Origin: an uncultured Bacteroidales bacterium
GTDB taxonomy: Bacteria > Bacteroidota > Bacteroidia > Bacteroidales > FEN-979
Direction of reading: 5' to 3'
DNA: 58,057 nt
Assembly: GCA_903916595.1 (NCBI GenBank)
Contig: CAIWXI010000162.1
Span: forward strand, 1-58,057
A model generated the notes under the pieces. The model worked only from the letters and a program-made list of their open reading frames with translations, made no database searches and had not been told where the DNA came from. The translations under genes and the position numbers were made by a program. Shown piece after piece: positions 50,701 through 58,057 of the stretch (the stretch's first letter is position 1; every line of letters starts with the position of its first letter).

Positions 50701-51629
50701 AGATCATTTCGGGCCATGAGAAAAACCCCGAGCTGATGCGCATGGGAGCCCTCAACTACCTCCAGAAACCTGTTGACCAGGACCAGATCCAGCAGGCTAT
50801 CCAGGGGATTCTTAACTTCTCGGAGAAGAACCCGAAGGACCTCCTGATCGTGGAAGACAACAGGAACCACCGCCAGGCGCTTATGGAACTGATCAAGGGA
50901 CAGAACATCAGGATCAGGGAAGCCGAAACGGAAGCCCAGGCAGTGGAGGAACTGAACAGGGGAATATATGATGCGGTCATCATAGATCTAGGACTGAAAT
51001 CGGGCGACGGGATGAACATCTGTAAATACGCCAGGGAGCACCAGATGAAGGTGCCGATCATCGTGTATACAGGGAAGCAGCTCAGTCAGGAAGAGGAAAA
51101 GAATCTTAAGAAACTGGCCGACCGCATCATCATTAAAACTGTCCACTCGGAGAACCGCCTGATGGATGAGTTGCTGCTGTTCCTCCACCAGACACAGAAG
51201 GAGATCCCTGGCCCGCTGGCAGCTACCGACAACGTAATGAAGATGAAGAGGCTTGCCAGTCGTACTGTGCTGGTGGTTGACGATGATATCAAGAACGTCT
51301 TCGTCATGAGCACTGCGCTCGAAGAGCACGGCGCCCTGGTACTCGACGCTCAGAACGGGAAAGAAGCTCTGGAGATCCTGGAAAAGAAAAGCGTGGACCT
51401 TGTACTGATGGACATCATGATGCCGGTGATGGACGGGTACACTGCGATCCGCAGGATAAGAGAAAATGCTCAATGGAAGAACCTCCCGGTGATAGCCCTT
51501 ACCGCCAAGGCCCTGAAGGAGGACCGTGAAAAATGCATTGCGGCAGGGGCCAACGATTACCTTCCGAAACCCGTGGATTACGACATGCTCATCGGGCTTG
51601 CAGAAGCCTGGTGCCAAAAGAAGATGTGA
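47769..51629 (+). CDS. Hybrid sensor histidine kinase with HAMP, GAF and three receiver domains
   Basis: A 1286-residue membrane kinase. Order: transmembrane helix (about 12-35), periplasmic helical sensor domain, second helix (about 195-218), HAMP repeats (about 220-350), GAF (about 375-515), a glutamine-rich coiled coil (about 540-605), HisKA with His637 in NMSHELRTPLNSI, HATPase (FGGTGLGLTISQKLA) and three receivers with phospho-acceptors Asp951, Asp1073 and Asp1215. The second receiver is divergent (VIIDLGLKSGDG). The downstream CheB-CheR gene overlaps its stop by 1 nt. The input signal is unknown. Confidence 0.9.
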   Translation: MSKKSFTFRNLLNGLISFFFVSVIIGVFLAVSFINDQKRSCQKLLEVDIAQAQSALEMIGNVETLKGLVGEIGLTPSSDVKKELKDKCDRLINDMSARMGLLQRIDDPDGNRMLKEVRKSLDVYSAGLNKAFAEHMQPATGHAGKENRESYGPAPSDQVFLQSRQLEESISQFLEYKRKSISTSGSVLDSSMSRMRGLVFVFGVFLFLFAGVVYFSILRFVYNQVGGEPGLIRDVTRKMTEGDLEIEFPENTKGIYEAMKKLVVTMKEVARNAETVAGGNFTIIPTLRSERDQLGLALQKMSGSLSDLQQVTQEISKGNFDLRLTVKGESDLVSMSINRMSESLMTSKIFNDEQNWLKDGLNRLSAELTGDQNLETLAGRAISFISRYVSAGRSVIYLYNENKQTLHLLGSYAFTERETLSNFYELGKGVVGQVALEKKPIILKPAPRDEAPITTGTTSVAPLCTYTYPILYEETLLGVIELASASSFSKNQVEFLEESNQIVASGIYTAIQRSKIGDLLARAQEAQREAEDKTRMVQESNTRLEEQQQQIQQQSEELQQTNSQLEEQQQQLQQQSEELQQTNSQLEEQQQQLIQQTEELQQGNQQLRQAKDDLDVKARDLEQSNRYKSDFLANMSHELRTPLNSIILLSKMMQKNERGNLDKEDIKRSKVIHSAGDELLRLINDILDISKIEAGKTILSISEFSTEDLLTELMQYFSSMAKNKGLTYIMEDALKKRITSDKDKVAQVLRNFISNALKFTKTGGVTILVEESGDPTKPVKICVRDTGIGIDTEKHKLIFEAFQQVDSSISREFGGTGLGLTISQKLATLLHGEIQVKSELEKGSEFSLLLPVVLVPASGELHEIDANPRRIAAVHDGASPELIPQALTLSDDRKKIVPGDKVILIVEDDPSFSDIVAMVVNKMNMKVIRSVTAEEGIRLAQQYPIHGIILDLVLPDMNGVDFMRRLKSFKELRHIPVQIISGHEKNPELMRMGALNYLQKPVDQDQIQQAIQGILNFSEKNPKDLLIVEDNRNHRQALMELIKGQNIRIREAETEAQAVEELNRGIYDAVIIDLGLKSGDGMNICKYAREHQMKVPIIVYTGKQLSQEEEKNLKKLADRIIIKTVHSENRLMDELLLFLHQTQKEIPGPLAATDNVMKMKRLASRTVLVVDDDIKNVFVMSTALEEHGALVLDAQNGKEALEILEKKSVDLVLMDIMMPVMDGYTAIRRIRENAQWKNLPVIALTAKALKEDREKCIAAGANDYLPKPVDYDMLIGLAEAWCQKKM
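49389..49586 (+). repeat. In-gene tandem repeat encoding a Gln-rich coiled coil
   Basis: About three 63-bp units encode EELQQTNSQLEEQQQQLQQQ-like 21-residue repeats in the hybrid kinase. They extend the signalling helix between GAF and HisKA. Copy number could vary without breaking the frame. Confidence 0.85.
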
Positions 51630-53317
51630 TGATAAACGTACATTCGGTTGATACCGCCAGGACCCGGCACATCTCGGTCCAGGGAAACCTGCAGTTCCTG
51701 CCCGACAGGGAGCAGCTGTTCACCCAACTTGTCCCGGGCATGTATTCGGAACTTGAGATAACTTTCTTCGACATCCGGGTCCTGCCACTGGATGTAGTGC
51801 TCCGGCTCATGGAATTCACTACCACATACCCCAAACTGAAGCTAAAGATCAACGTATTCCACCGTTACCTTGGTTCTTACCTGTTCAGGCTGGGTATTCG
51901 CTCCCATGTCATCAGCCAGCAGACATTCAATTATAAAGAATCGGGGAAAACCCGGGCTATCGTACTGGCAGGGTCGGCCGGCAGCCTGGATAAGATCCTG
52001 GCCATTATGGCCAAGCTGCCGGGTAAGAGCATCCCGGTGTTCATCGTGCAGCACATTCTGGAGAATGAGCCCAATTACCTGGGGGAGCTATTGGAGAGAA
52101 GCACTTCGTTTAAAATCGTCCCTGTTACGGACAAGACGGTGATCAGGCCGGGTTGTGTCTACATCGCACCTCCGGGGATGCATATGCTGGCCGAAAACGG
52201 GAAGATCAGGCTTTCGAAGGAGGGAAAGATCAATTTTGCCAGGCCTTCGATACAGGTTACCTTCGAATCCCTGCTGAAGGAATACCAGGATCAGCTCCTT
52301 GCCGTGATCCTTTGCGGCTACGGTGAGGACGGGGTGCAGGCAATCCCGCTGCTCAAGCAGGCGGGAGCCAGGGTGATCATCGAAGACCCCGGGGATTGCG
52401 AAGCGAAGGACTTGCTCATCAATTCCTGGCGGACCGGGCAGGTGGATTACAAGTTCCCACTTCCCGAACTCATCTCGTACCTGGTGCGGATTGTCGAGCC
52501 CAGTAACCCCAACATCCAGGAACCCGAACTGAAACGGTTTTTCAACAAGGTCCATGAACAATACGGCTACGATTACAGGCATTACTCCACGCAAAGCGCA
52601 ATACGCAGGATTGCCAGGGTGATGGCCGACAACCAGCTTTATTCCTTCCGGCGCTTTGAGGAACTGGTGCTCCAGGACCGCGACCTTTTCGAGAACCTGT
52701 TTCTCGAATGCTCCATCAATGTGACGGACTTCTTCAGGAATCCCGAGACCTTCCGAACCATCAGGGAAAAAGTGCTCACTTACCTGGATTCTTTCCCGCA
52801 TATCAAGATTTGGAGCGCTGGCTGCTCTACTGGCCAGGAAGCCGTTTCGGTGGCCATCCTGCTAAGCGAGCTGGGCATCCTTCACAAATCCCAGATCTAC
52901 GCTTCTGACATCAATCCCTACGTGGTAGAAGAAGCGCAAAACGGGATTTATTCACCCGAGACCCTGGAACAAAGTGCCGAAAACTACCTGCAATCAGGAG
53001 GAAAAAAGGACCTTAAGTCGTATTTCATTATAAAAGACGGCTATGCCCGGGTAAAACCTGAAGTGCTCGAAAGGATACTCTATTTCCAGCACAGCCTGCT
53101 GAACCGGGGAGCATTCAACGAGTTTCACCTCATCCTTTGCAGGAATGTACTGATCTATTTTGACCACGAGCTGCAAACAAGCGTTCTGGAGCTGTTTTTC
53201 AGGTCTCTCGATATGAACGGATTCCTGGTCCTGGGAGAAAGCGAAAGCGTGGTCTCTTACCCTATAGGATTCGAAGTATCCGACAAAGTCAATAAAATCT
53301 TTAAAAAAATTATCTGA
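51629..53317 (+). CDS. CheB-CheR fusion with an N-terminal STAS-like domain
   Basis: A 562-residue protein. Residues 1-105 form a small alpha/beta domain resembling STAS (HISVQGNLQFLPDREQLFTQ), which is only a suggestion. Residues 108-300 are a CheB methylesterase domain with the triad Ser116 (LAGSAGSLD), His142 (FIVQHI) and Asp234 (GYGEDGV), lacking a receiver. Residues from about 325 are a CheR methyltransferase (FRNPETFRTI, SAGCSTGQEAVSVAIL, LCRNVLIYF). The frame is open from 51533, but the ATG at 51629 overlaps the kinase stop. No chemoreceptor, CheA or CheW gene is in the window. Confidence 0.88.
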   Translation: MINVHSVDTARTRHISVQGNLQFLPDREQLFTQLVPGMYSELEITFFDIRVLPLDVVLRLMEFTTTYPKLKLKINVFHRYLGSYLFRLGIRSHVISQQTFNYKESGKTRAIVLAGSAGSLDKILAIMAKLPGKSIPVFIVQHILENEPNYLGELLERSTSFKIVPVTDKTVIRPGCVYIAPPGMHMLAENGKIRLSKEGKINFARPSIQVTFESLLKEYQDQLLAVILCGYGEDGVQAIPLLKQAGARVIIEDPGDCEAKDLLINSWRTGQVDYKFPLPELISYLVRIVEPSNPNIQEPELKRFFNKVHEQYGYDYRHYSTQSAIRRIARVMADNQLYSFRRFEELVLQDRDLFENLFLECSINVTDFFRNPETFRTIREKVLTYLDSFPHIKIWSAGCSTGQEAVSVAILLSELGILHKSQIYASDINPYVVEEAQNGIYSPETLEQSAENYLQSGGKKDLKSYFIIKDGYARVKPEVLERILYFQHSLLNRGAFNEFHLILCRNVLIYFDHELQTSVLELFFRSLDMNGFLVLGESESVVSYPIGFEVSDKVNKIFKKII

Positions 53318-53322
53318 GCTGA

Positions 53323-54534
53323 ATGGAAGTACAATTTAAACCCGAGATCCTGCTGGTTGATGATTTAGAAAACAACCTGTTTACTCTGCGTTCCCTCATA
53401 GAGACCCATTTCGACGCCAACCTAAGCGAAGCTACTTCGGGGGAACAGGTGCTGAGGATAATCAACGAGCGGAACATTGACCTGATCCTGATGGATGTGA
53501 TGATGCCGGGCATGGATGGTTTCGAAACCGCCAGGCTGATCAAGAACAGGCCGAAGACCTCCAATATCCCCATCATTTTTATTTCTGCTTACGATCCTAC
53601 CCAAAAACTGCTGGAGAAAGGTATCGCTGCAGGGGGCTTTGATTACCTCACAAAGCCGATAGATGACAACCAACTCGTTTACCGCCTCAAGATGTACCTG
53701 AGGTTCATTGAGCATGAATTCATCATGAACCTTCATCTTAGGGAACTCAACCAGAAACTTATCGAGGAGATCGAGGAAAGGAAGGCTACAGAAAAGACCC
53801 TCCAGGTGAGTCAAATGGAGCTCAGAACGGCAAATGCTGCGAAAGACAAGTTCTTCTCCATCATCGCCCACGACCTCAAAAACCCTTTCAATGCCATCAT
53901 AGGGCTCTCCACCATTTTGCTGGAGGAATATGACATATTCTCTGCGGATGAACAGAAAGAATTTCTCCTCAACATCAAGTCCTCTGCTTCAAATACCTTC
54001 CGGCTGCTGCAGAATCTGCTAGACTGGTCACAGACTCAGACAGGCAAGATCGCCTTCGAGCCAAGACAGTTTGAGATCGGGCCTGTCATCGCTGAGATCC
54101 TTGAACTTGTCAGGCCCTCCGCCGGGAACAAGAACATCCGGCTGGAAATGGCCCTTTCAGCGGGACTAACCGTATTCGCCGACATGAACATGATCGGTAC
54201 GGTGATCCGTAACCTGCTGCAGAACGGGATCAAGTTCACCCAGCCGGGCGGCTGGGTGGGAATAGAGACTTGCATGGTGGGTCCTATGGTTGAGATCAGC
54301 ATAAAGGATACAGGGGTCGGTATAGATCCCCAAAAGCTGAACAAACTCTTCATGATCAATGCCAGCGTTGCCTCGAGCGGGACTGCCGGCGAAGAAGGTA
54401 CCGGACTGGGACTGATTCTTTGCCACGAATTCATCGAAAAGAACGCTGGCAGGATACGCATCGAAAGTGAAGTAGGAAAAGGCAGCAGGTTTTTATTCAC
54501 CCTGCCGGGAGGGCCGGGAAGAGACGTTGCTTAA
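53323..54534 (+). CDS. Receiver-histidine kinase (soluble)
   Basis: A 403-residue cytoplasmic protein: an N-terminal receiver (about 8-125) with Asp58 in LILMDVMMPGMDG, a coiled-coil linker (LNQKLIEEIEERKATEKTLQ), HisKA with His183 in FSIIAHDLKNPFNAI, and HATPase (GTGLGLILCHEFIEKNAGRI). No membrane helix. It begins 5 bp after the CheB-CheR gene and is the last gene of the operon. The upstream hybrid kinase may phosphorylate its receiver. Confidence 0.9.
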   Translation: MEVQFKPEILLVDDLENNLFTLRSLIETHFDANLSEATSGEQVLRIINERNIDLILMDVMMPGMDGFETARLIKNRPKTSNIPIIFISAYDPTQKLLEKGIAAGGFDYLTKPIDDNQLVYRLKMYLRFIEHEFIMNLHLRELNQKLIEEIEERKATEKTLQVSQMELRTANAAKDKFFSIIAHDLKNPFNAIIGLSTILLEEYDIFSADEQKEFLLNIKSSASNTFRLLQNLLDWSQTQTGKIAFEPRQFEIGPVIAEILELVRPSAGNKNIRLEMALSAGLTVFADMNMIGTVIRNLLQNGIKFTQPGGWVGIETCMVGPMVEISIKDTGVGIDPQKLNKLFMINASVASSGTAGEEGTGLGLILCHEFIEKNAGRIRIESEVGKGSRFLFTLPGGPGRDVA

Positions 54535-54577
54535 AGGGCCGCCCAAGCTGGTCGATTTGCCGTTTCAGAAAGTCTTC

Positions 54578-56464
54578 CTAGCCGATGATGGTATAAAGGA
54601 TCAGCAGTGCCAGGATTACGCCTGTGAGCAAAGCCAGCAGGCCAAACAGGCGCAGGGTAATATCCCGGGCAATGGAATTTGGTTTTTTTACCTCAAATTC
54701 ATCTGAAATTCCCTGTTTCTGGTAGCGTTCCCACTGCTCGCTTCTTTCGGTTACCATTTCTTCTTCGGTCACCTGGCCGTTGAAGATCACGAAGTCCATC
54801 GGGAATTTTTCGGCACGGAAGTGAGTGTTGAAGAAATGGATGGTAAAGATGAATCCCACGGCCAGCAGGGCCTCGTCGGAATGAATGATGGTGGCGGCAT
54901 TAAATAACCAGCCAGGAAGGAACTGTCCGAAGAATTCAGGAAACCAAAGGAGCAATCCACTGGATCCGATCACGGCAACACCCCAGAACACAGCCATGAA
55001 ATCGAACTTCTCCCAGTATGTCCAACGGTCAAAGGGAGGCTTTGGCCCCCTGAAAAGGAACCAACGGAACATATCCCTGACATCTCTTAAGTCCTTGAGA
55101 TTCGGGAAAAGCGAATCAGGGCCAAAAAGCCTCTGGTAGAATGACTCGCCCTTATGTTTTTTCGAGAACAGGAAGCGTGTGCTCATCCAAAGGACGATGA
55201 AGAAATAGCCGAAAGTGACGATGGCGCAGATACGATGAATTATTCCCGCAGTGCCGGTTCCGCCAATAAAGTCAATCAGGGCTTGGCCCCAGGGGGTATA
55301 ATTGAATTTTAAAGGAAGTCCGGTCAATGCCAGCCCAAGGAAGCTGGTCACGACAAAGATATGAAGGATGATGTGAAGAGGGCGGAAGCGCTGGTAGACT
55401 TTCTTCCTGGTTTGCATATGCTGACCCGGGCCGGAATTTGCCTGCCTGAAAAATTCTGAGTTTCTGAGTTGTGTCTTTTCGACGAATCCCCTGAAAGCCC
55501 AGAGCAGAGAATGAAGCCAGAAGAACAGGAACGTTCCTGCCAGCAAGGCATTCATGAAGACGGTGATCCAGAAAAGGGTAGGGTACTTGCTTTTATTACC
55601 GGGTTCAGCGTGGGGAATAAACTGCGAAAACCTGGGAGTTGCGTTGGCGTGGCATTGTTTGCAGGTTTGGGTTAGGTGAGCGGGGTTTACCGTTGAATTC
55701 GTATCCTTTTCGGGAAGGATGTTGTGCGTACCGTGGCAATCGGCACAGCCAGCCACCTTCTGAGGATACCCCAGGCGGGTGTTTTTCCCGTGGTAACTCT
55801 CGAAATACGTTTCAGGTCCAATGTTGGTAACCTTATTACGGGCCATCATTTTGGCGTCGGCATGGCATTTCAGGCAAGCCTGGGTATGGAAAGCCCGTCC
55901 CTGTGCAACATTATCGATTCTACTGATCGCATGCTTTCCGTGGCAGTCGATACAGGCGGGAGCATCAGTGTTTCCGTTTGCGAGGGCCTCGTAATGCACC
56001 GATTTGAAGTAGGCCGATTCTCTCTCGTGGCACTTACCGCAAAGCCGTGCAGTGGCCATTTTATTATTTTTGATGGAGGTGATGGTATGAATGTCGGCAT
56101 GGCATTTCCAGCAGGGGACCGGCAGGCGGACCGAGTTATGAACGCTGCCTGCATGTTCCTTCACGATGGCTGCGTGGCAACTGTTGCAATCCGTTGATTT
56201 AAATGTGAACGCACAGGATTTTTTTTCGGAGGTCCCGCTGTTTCCGGGTTTTTCCTGGTCAACAACGTGGCAGGCGGTGCACTTGAGCGATTTATGGACG
56301 GAAGTGTTGAACGCGTGCTCTGAGATGTTTTTTTCGTGGCACGACATACAGTCGGGCGACGGGGTAGCTGAAACCGAAGAGTTCCCGGTTTGTGCAACCG
56401 AAGCCAGCGATCCCAGGACCAACAGGCAGGTCAATGCTTTTTGTACAGAATGGAATTTTGTCAT
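54578..56464 (-). CDS. Nine-haem c-type cytochrome fused to a membrane cytochrome b domain
   Basis: About 628 residues. A signal peptide is followed by nine CxxCH haem-binding motifs in the first 285 residues (for example CMSCH, CTACH, CNSCH, CWKCH, CGKCH, CIDCH, CLKCH, CADCH, CKQCH). Then come six or so transmembrane helices with conserved His (HIILHIFVVTSF, GIIHRICAIVTFGYF, IIHSDEALLAVGFIF), as in cytochrome b561/NapC-type quinol dehydrogenases. It probably passes electrons between the quinone pool and a periplasmic acceptor or donor. The start ATG at 56464 lies 5 bp after the YeeE-type gene, suggesting sulfur-related respiration. Confidence 0.88.
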   Translation of the reverse strand: MTKFHSVQKALTCLLVLGSLASVAQTGNSSVSATPSPDCMSCHEKNISEHAFNTSVHKSLKCTACHVVDQEKPGNSGTSEKKSCAFTFKSTDCNSCHAAIVKEHAGSVHNSVRLPVPCWKCHADIHTITSIKNNKMATARLCGKCHERESAYFKSVHYEALANGNTDAPACIDCHGKHAISRIDNVAQGRAFHTQACLKCHADAKMMARNKVTNIGPETYFESYHGKNTRLGYPQKVAGCADCHGTHNILPEKDTNSTVNPAHLTQTCKQCHANATPRFSQFIPHAEPGNKSKYPTLFWITVFMNALLAGTFLFFWLHSLLWAFRGFVEKTQLRNSEFFRQANSGPGQHMQTRKKVYQRFRPLHIILHIFVVTSFLGLALTGLPLKFNYTPWGQALIDFIGGTGTAGIIHRICAIVTFGYFFIVLWMSTRFLFSKKHKGESFYQRLFGPDSLFPNLKDLRDVRDMFRWFLFRGPKPPFDRWTYWEKFDFMAVFWGVAVIGSSGLLLWFPEFFGQFLPGWLFNAATIIHSDEALLAVGFIFTIHFFNTHFRAEKFPMDFVIFNGQVTEEEMVTERSEQWERYQKQGISDEFEVKKPNSIARDITLRLFGLLALLTGVILALLILYTIIG

Positions 56465-56469
56465 AAGTC

Positions 56470-57666
56470 TTAGCTGCATAATCCTCCGGCGCGTTTTTTG
56501 GAACCAATCTTGATCTTCTGGATATAGGAGTCTTTAGGGAAGAGTTTAAGTACTTCGGCAGAAGGGGAGGAGAGGTTGACCGGCTTCCCTTCAAGTGTTT
56601 TATCTGCAAACAGGCTCTTCCAGTCATTTAAACCGTTTTCGAGGATGTACACGTTCATCACACCCTGAACCTTCAGGTATTTCCAGGCTTTTACCGAAAC
56701 TGAATCCTGGTCGGCGATCAGCACTACGATTCCCTGGGACGGAAGCTGGGTGAGGGGAAACACCATTTTGGGATTGAGAATGTCACCAGGTTTGAAATTT
56801 TCGGAGCCACTTAGATGAAATGCTGCATATTCCGCTTCCGGACGAAGATCGAGAGTGATGAGCTTGATAGAAGATTCACTATTGGTTTTCACGTACTCCA
56901 GCGGATGTATAAAAATTTCCTTCGAGGTGATCTGGGCTGAGTAGCGGCTCTCCATCAGTTTCCATTTACGCACAGGGTCGGGCTGGCCGATAAACCAGAT
57001 AAGGGCTGCGACAGCAATCAGCGTTCCTGCTCCTATAATGTAAGAGCGTTTTGATATTTTCCATGACCAGGCTTTTCCACTGCCTTTGATCCTGAAGAAT
57101 TCTTCTGTTTTTTCGGCACCGTAGAAGGCTACAAGGGCAAAAACAGTCACGGTGAAGACCGTAGCGCCTATGGACCATCCGAGCCAGTCGGAGAGTAGGA
57201 AGCGGTCGGTAAAGGATGAATTCCAGAAATTTTCGAAGCTGGGGAGGGATTCCCCGAACAAACCGGCTCCAATGACTGCACCGGCCAGGAAAGTAAGTCC
57301 GTCAATCTTGAGACTGGCAGTTGCGACCAGGGAGGTACCGGGGCAATAGCCACCGACGATAAAGCCCACACCCATGATGAGTCCGCCAATAATACCCGGC
57401 CAAAGAAACGTCTGGTTTACTGCAATCTGTGAGAAATCAAGCCATCCTATGGCTGAGCTGAGGAAAATCAGAAGACAGGCAACCACGATGCCGGTGAACA
57501 TCGTTTTAAGAACCGTCATGTCTTTCAGGTAAAACTGGGCTGCAAGACGGCGTGAATCACCAAATCCAGCCAGTTCCAGGGCTACGCCGAACCCGGCGCC
57601 AAGGAGGAAAAAGACCAGGTAACCTCCGGCTTTTCCAAGTTCTGCACTAATATCTAAAGGTAGCAT
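56470..57666 (-). CDS. YeeE/YedE-family transporter with degenerate C-terminal rhodanese domain
   Basis: About 398 residues. The N-terminal 230 residues are a membrane domain with the conserved GGYCPGTSLVATASLKIDGL motif of YeeE/YedE (thiosulfate uptake) proteins. The C-terminal part (from about 265) has the rhodanese-like fold (ITLDLRPEAEYAAFHLSGSE and WKYLKVQGVMNVYILENGLN). The active-site Cys loop reads VVLIADQDSVSVKAW, with no Cys, so it should lack sulfurtransferase activity. It ends in a double-Gly/Cys tail (RAGGLCS). The frame is open from 57735; the ATG at 57666 (MLPLDISAE) was chosen. Confidence 0.85.
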   Translation of the reverse strand: MLPLDISAELGKAGGYLVFFLLGAGFGVALELAGFGDSRRLAAQFYLKDMTVLKTMFTGIVVACLLIFLSSAIGWLDFSQIAVNQTFLWPGIIGGLIMGVGFIVGGYCPGTSLVATASLKIDGLTFLAGAVIGAGLFGESLPSFENFWNSSFTDRFLLSDWLGWSIGATVFTVTVFALVAFYGAEKTEEFFRIKGSGKAWSWKISKRSYIIGAGTLIAVAALIWFIGQPDPVRKWKLMESRYSAQITSKEIFIHPLEYVKTNSESSIKLITLDLRPEAEYAAFHLSGSENFKPGDILNPKMVFPLTQLPSQGIVVLIADQDSVSVKAWKYLKVQGVMNVYILENGLNDWKSLFADKTLEGKPVNLSSPSAEVLKLFPKDSYIQKIKIGSKKRAGGLCS

Positions 57667-57694
57667 AAGTTTCTTTTTATTGATTTGGAAAAGG

Positions 57695-58057
57695 TCAGTC
57701 GGCCCAGAGGTTGCGAACGAAGTAAGCGACAGCATAGCCCCCGATAAAAACGCTGAACATGAAAGCCCAGCTCCCTACCGAAAGGACTGCACCTCCCGAT
57801 AAAGCCTGTCCGGAGGTGCACCCTCTTGCAAAACGGGCGCCATATCCCATGATGATACCGCCGAGCAGGGCAAAAAAGAGTCTTTGAATATTAGTGATCC
57901 TCGGGCCTTTTAATATCTCGACTTTCATCCTGCCGTTGAGCCAGGCCGAAAGCATTCCTCCAACCAGGGTCCCCACAAAAAGCATTACGCTGGGATGATC
58001 CAGCGCTGTGCGGTCACCCGATCCCATGGCTGCGAAAGTACTCACCTGGTCCACATG
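57695..58057 (-). CDS. YeeE/YedE-family half-transporter, 5' end beyond the window
   Basis: At least 120 residues with three or four helices and the signature FARGCTSGQALSGGAVLS, the other half of a two-gene thiosulfate-type transporter. The frame stays open past the right edge: the codon before the apparent GTG start is a His, and related proteins are about 180 residues, so the N-terminus is missing. It precedes the larger YeeE gene by about 28 bp in the same operon. Confidence 0.85.
   Translation of the reverse strand, partial: HVDQVSTFAAMGSGDRTALDHPSVMLFVGTLVGGMLSAWLNGRMKVEILKGPRITNIQRLFFALLGGIIMGYGARFARGCTSGQALSGGAVLSVGSWAFMFSVFIGGYAVAYFVRNLWAD

Overview
The window looks like a chromosomal segment of a member of the Bacteroidota, probably Bacteroidales-like and with no close relative I can name. 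Three things support this. The Bacteroidota -7 promoter element TAnnTTTG sits just upstream of about twenty genes. There is a Bacteroidota-type ribosomal protein Thx. The gene set (OmpA-like barrel proteins, YfhO, DUF4403, DUF2807, a PqqD/OPT pair) is typical of the phylum. Most of the window is housekeeping and envelope genes; no phage, complete insertion sequence or CRISPR array was recognised.

Layout. 0-4 kb: a DUF2807 lipoprotein and PagL lipid A deacylase, diverging from mazG and a PAP2 phosphatase, then a 2-Cys peroxiredoxin. 4-10.4 kb: gyrB followed at once by a tripartite efflux set (HlyD adaptor, MacB-like permease, TolC) that lacks its ATPase. 10.5-17.6 kb: wecB, RNase P RNA, a MATE exporter, a glycosyltransferase, YfhO and rpmH. 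17.6-26.5 kb: pepD, a PqqD-like protein with an OPT transporter, rsmG, thx, trmH, a TPR membrane protein, fmt, HU and a barrel protein. 26.5-37.9 kb: mpg, a methyltransferase, recQ, a four-helix-bundle (S23/IVP-type) gene, citrate lyase (citF and a fused citD-citE), and an envelope operon (LTA-synthase-like sulfatase, lipid kinase, MscS). 38-47.5 kb: an accessory stretch with small redox and membrane proteins, a 127-bp imperfect palindrome, a lipoprotein SAM-hydrolase-family protein, a 37-residue cysteine protein, an ORF6N gene between inverted repeats, and a scar where a broken HigBA-type module has cut into a DUF4403 gene. 47.7-54.5 kb: a three-gene signalling operon (triple-receiver hybrid kinase, CheB-CheR fusion, receiver-kinase). 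54.5 kb to the end: a nine-haem cytochrome fused to a membrane cytochrome b, with two YeeE/YedE (thiosulfate-uptake-like) genes.

The most unusual feature is a system of tandem 7-bp repeats (and one 8-bp array) that occupies many of the spacers and enters coding sequence. A GTACGAT family, which is open in all six reading frames, occurs five times between 27.1 and 33.8 kb. Two of these arrays, in opposite orientation, enclose the four-helix-bundle gene, so a transcript would place the ORF in the loop of a long stem, resembling the 23S rRNA intervening sequences that carry the same protein family. One array lies in frame inside citE and another family forms the inter-domain linker of fmt. In four genes the repeats supply the last codons and the stop.
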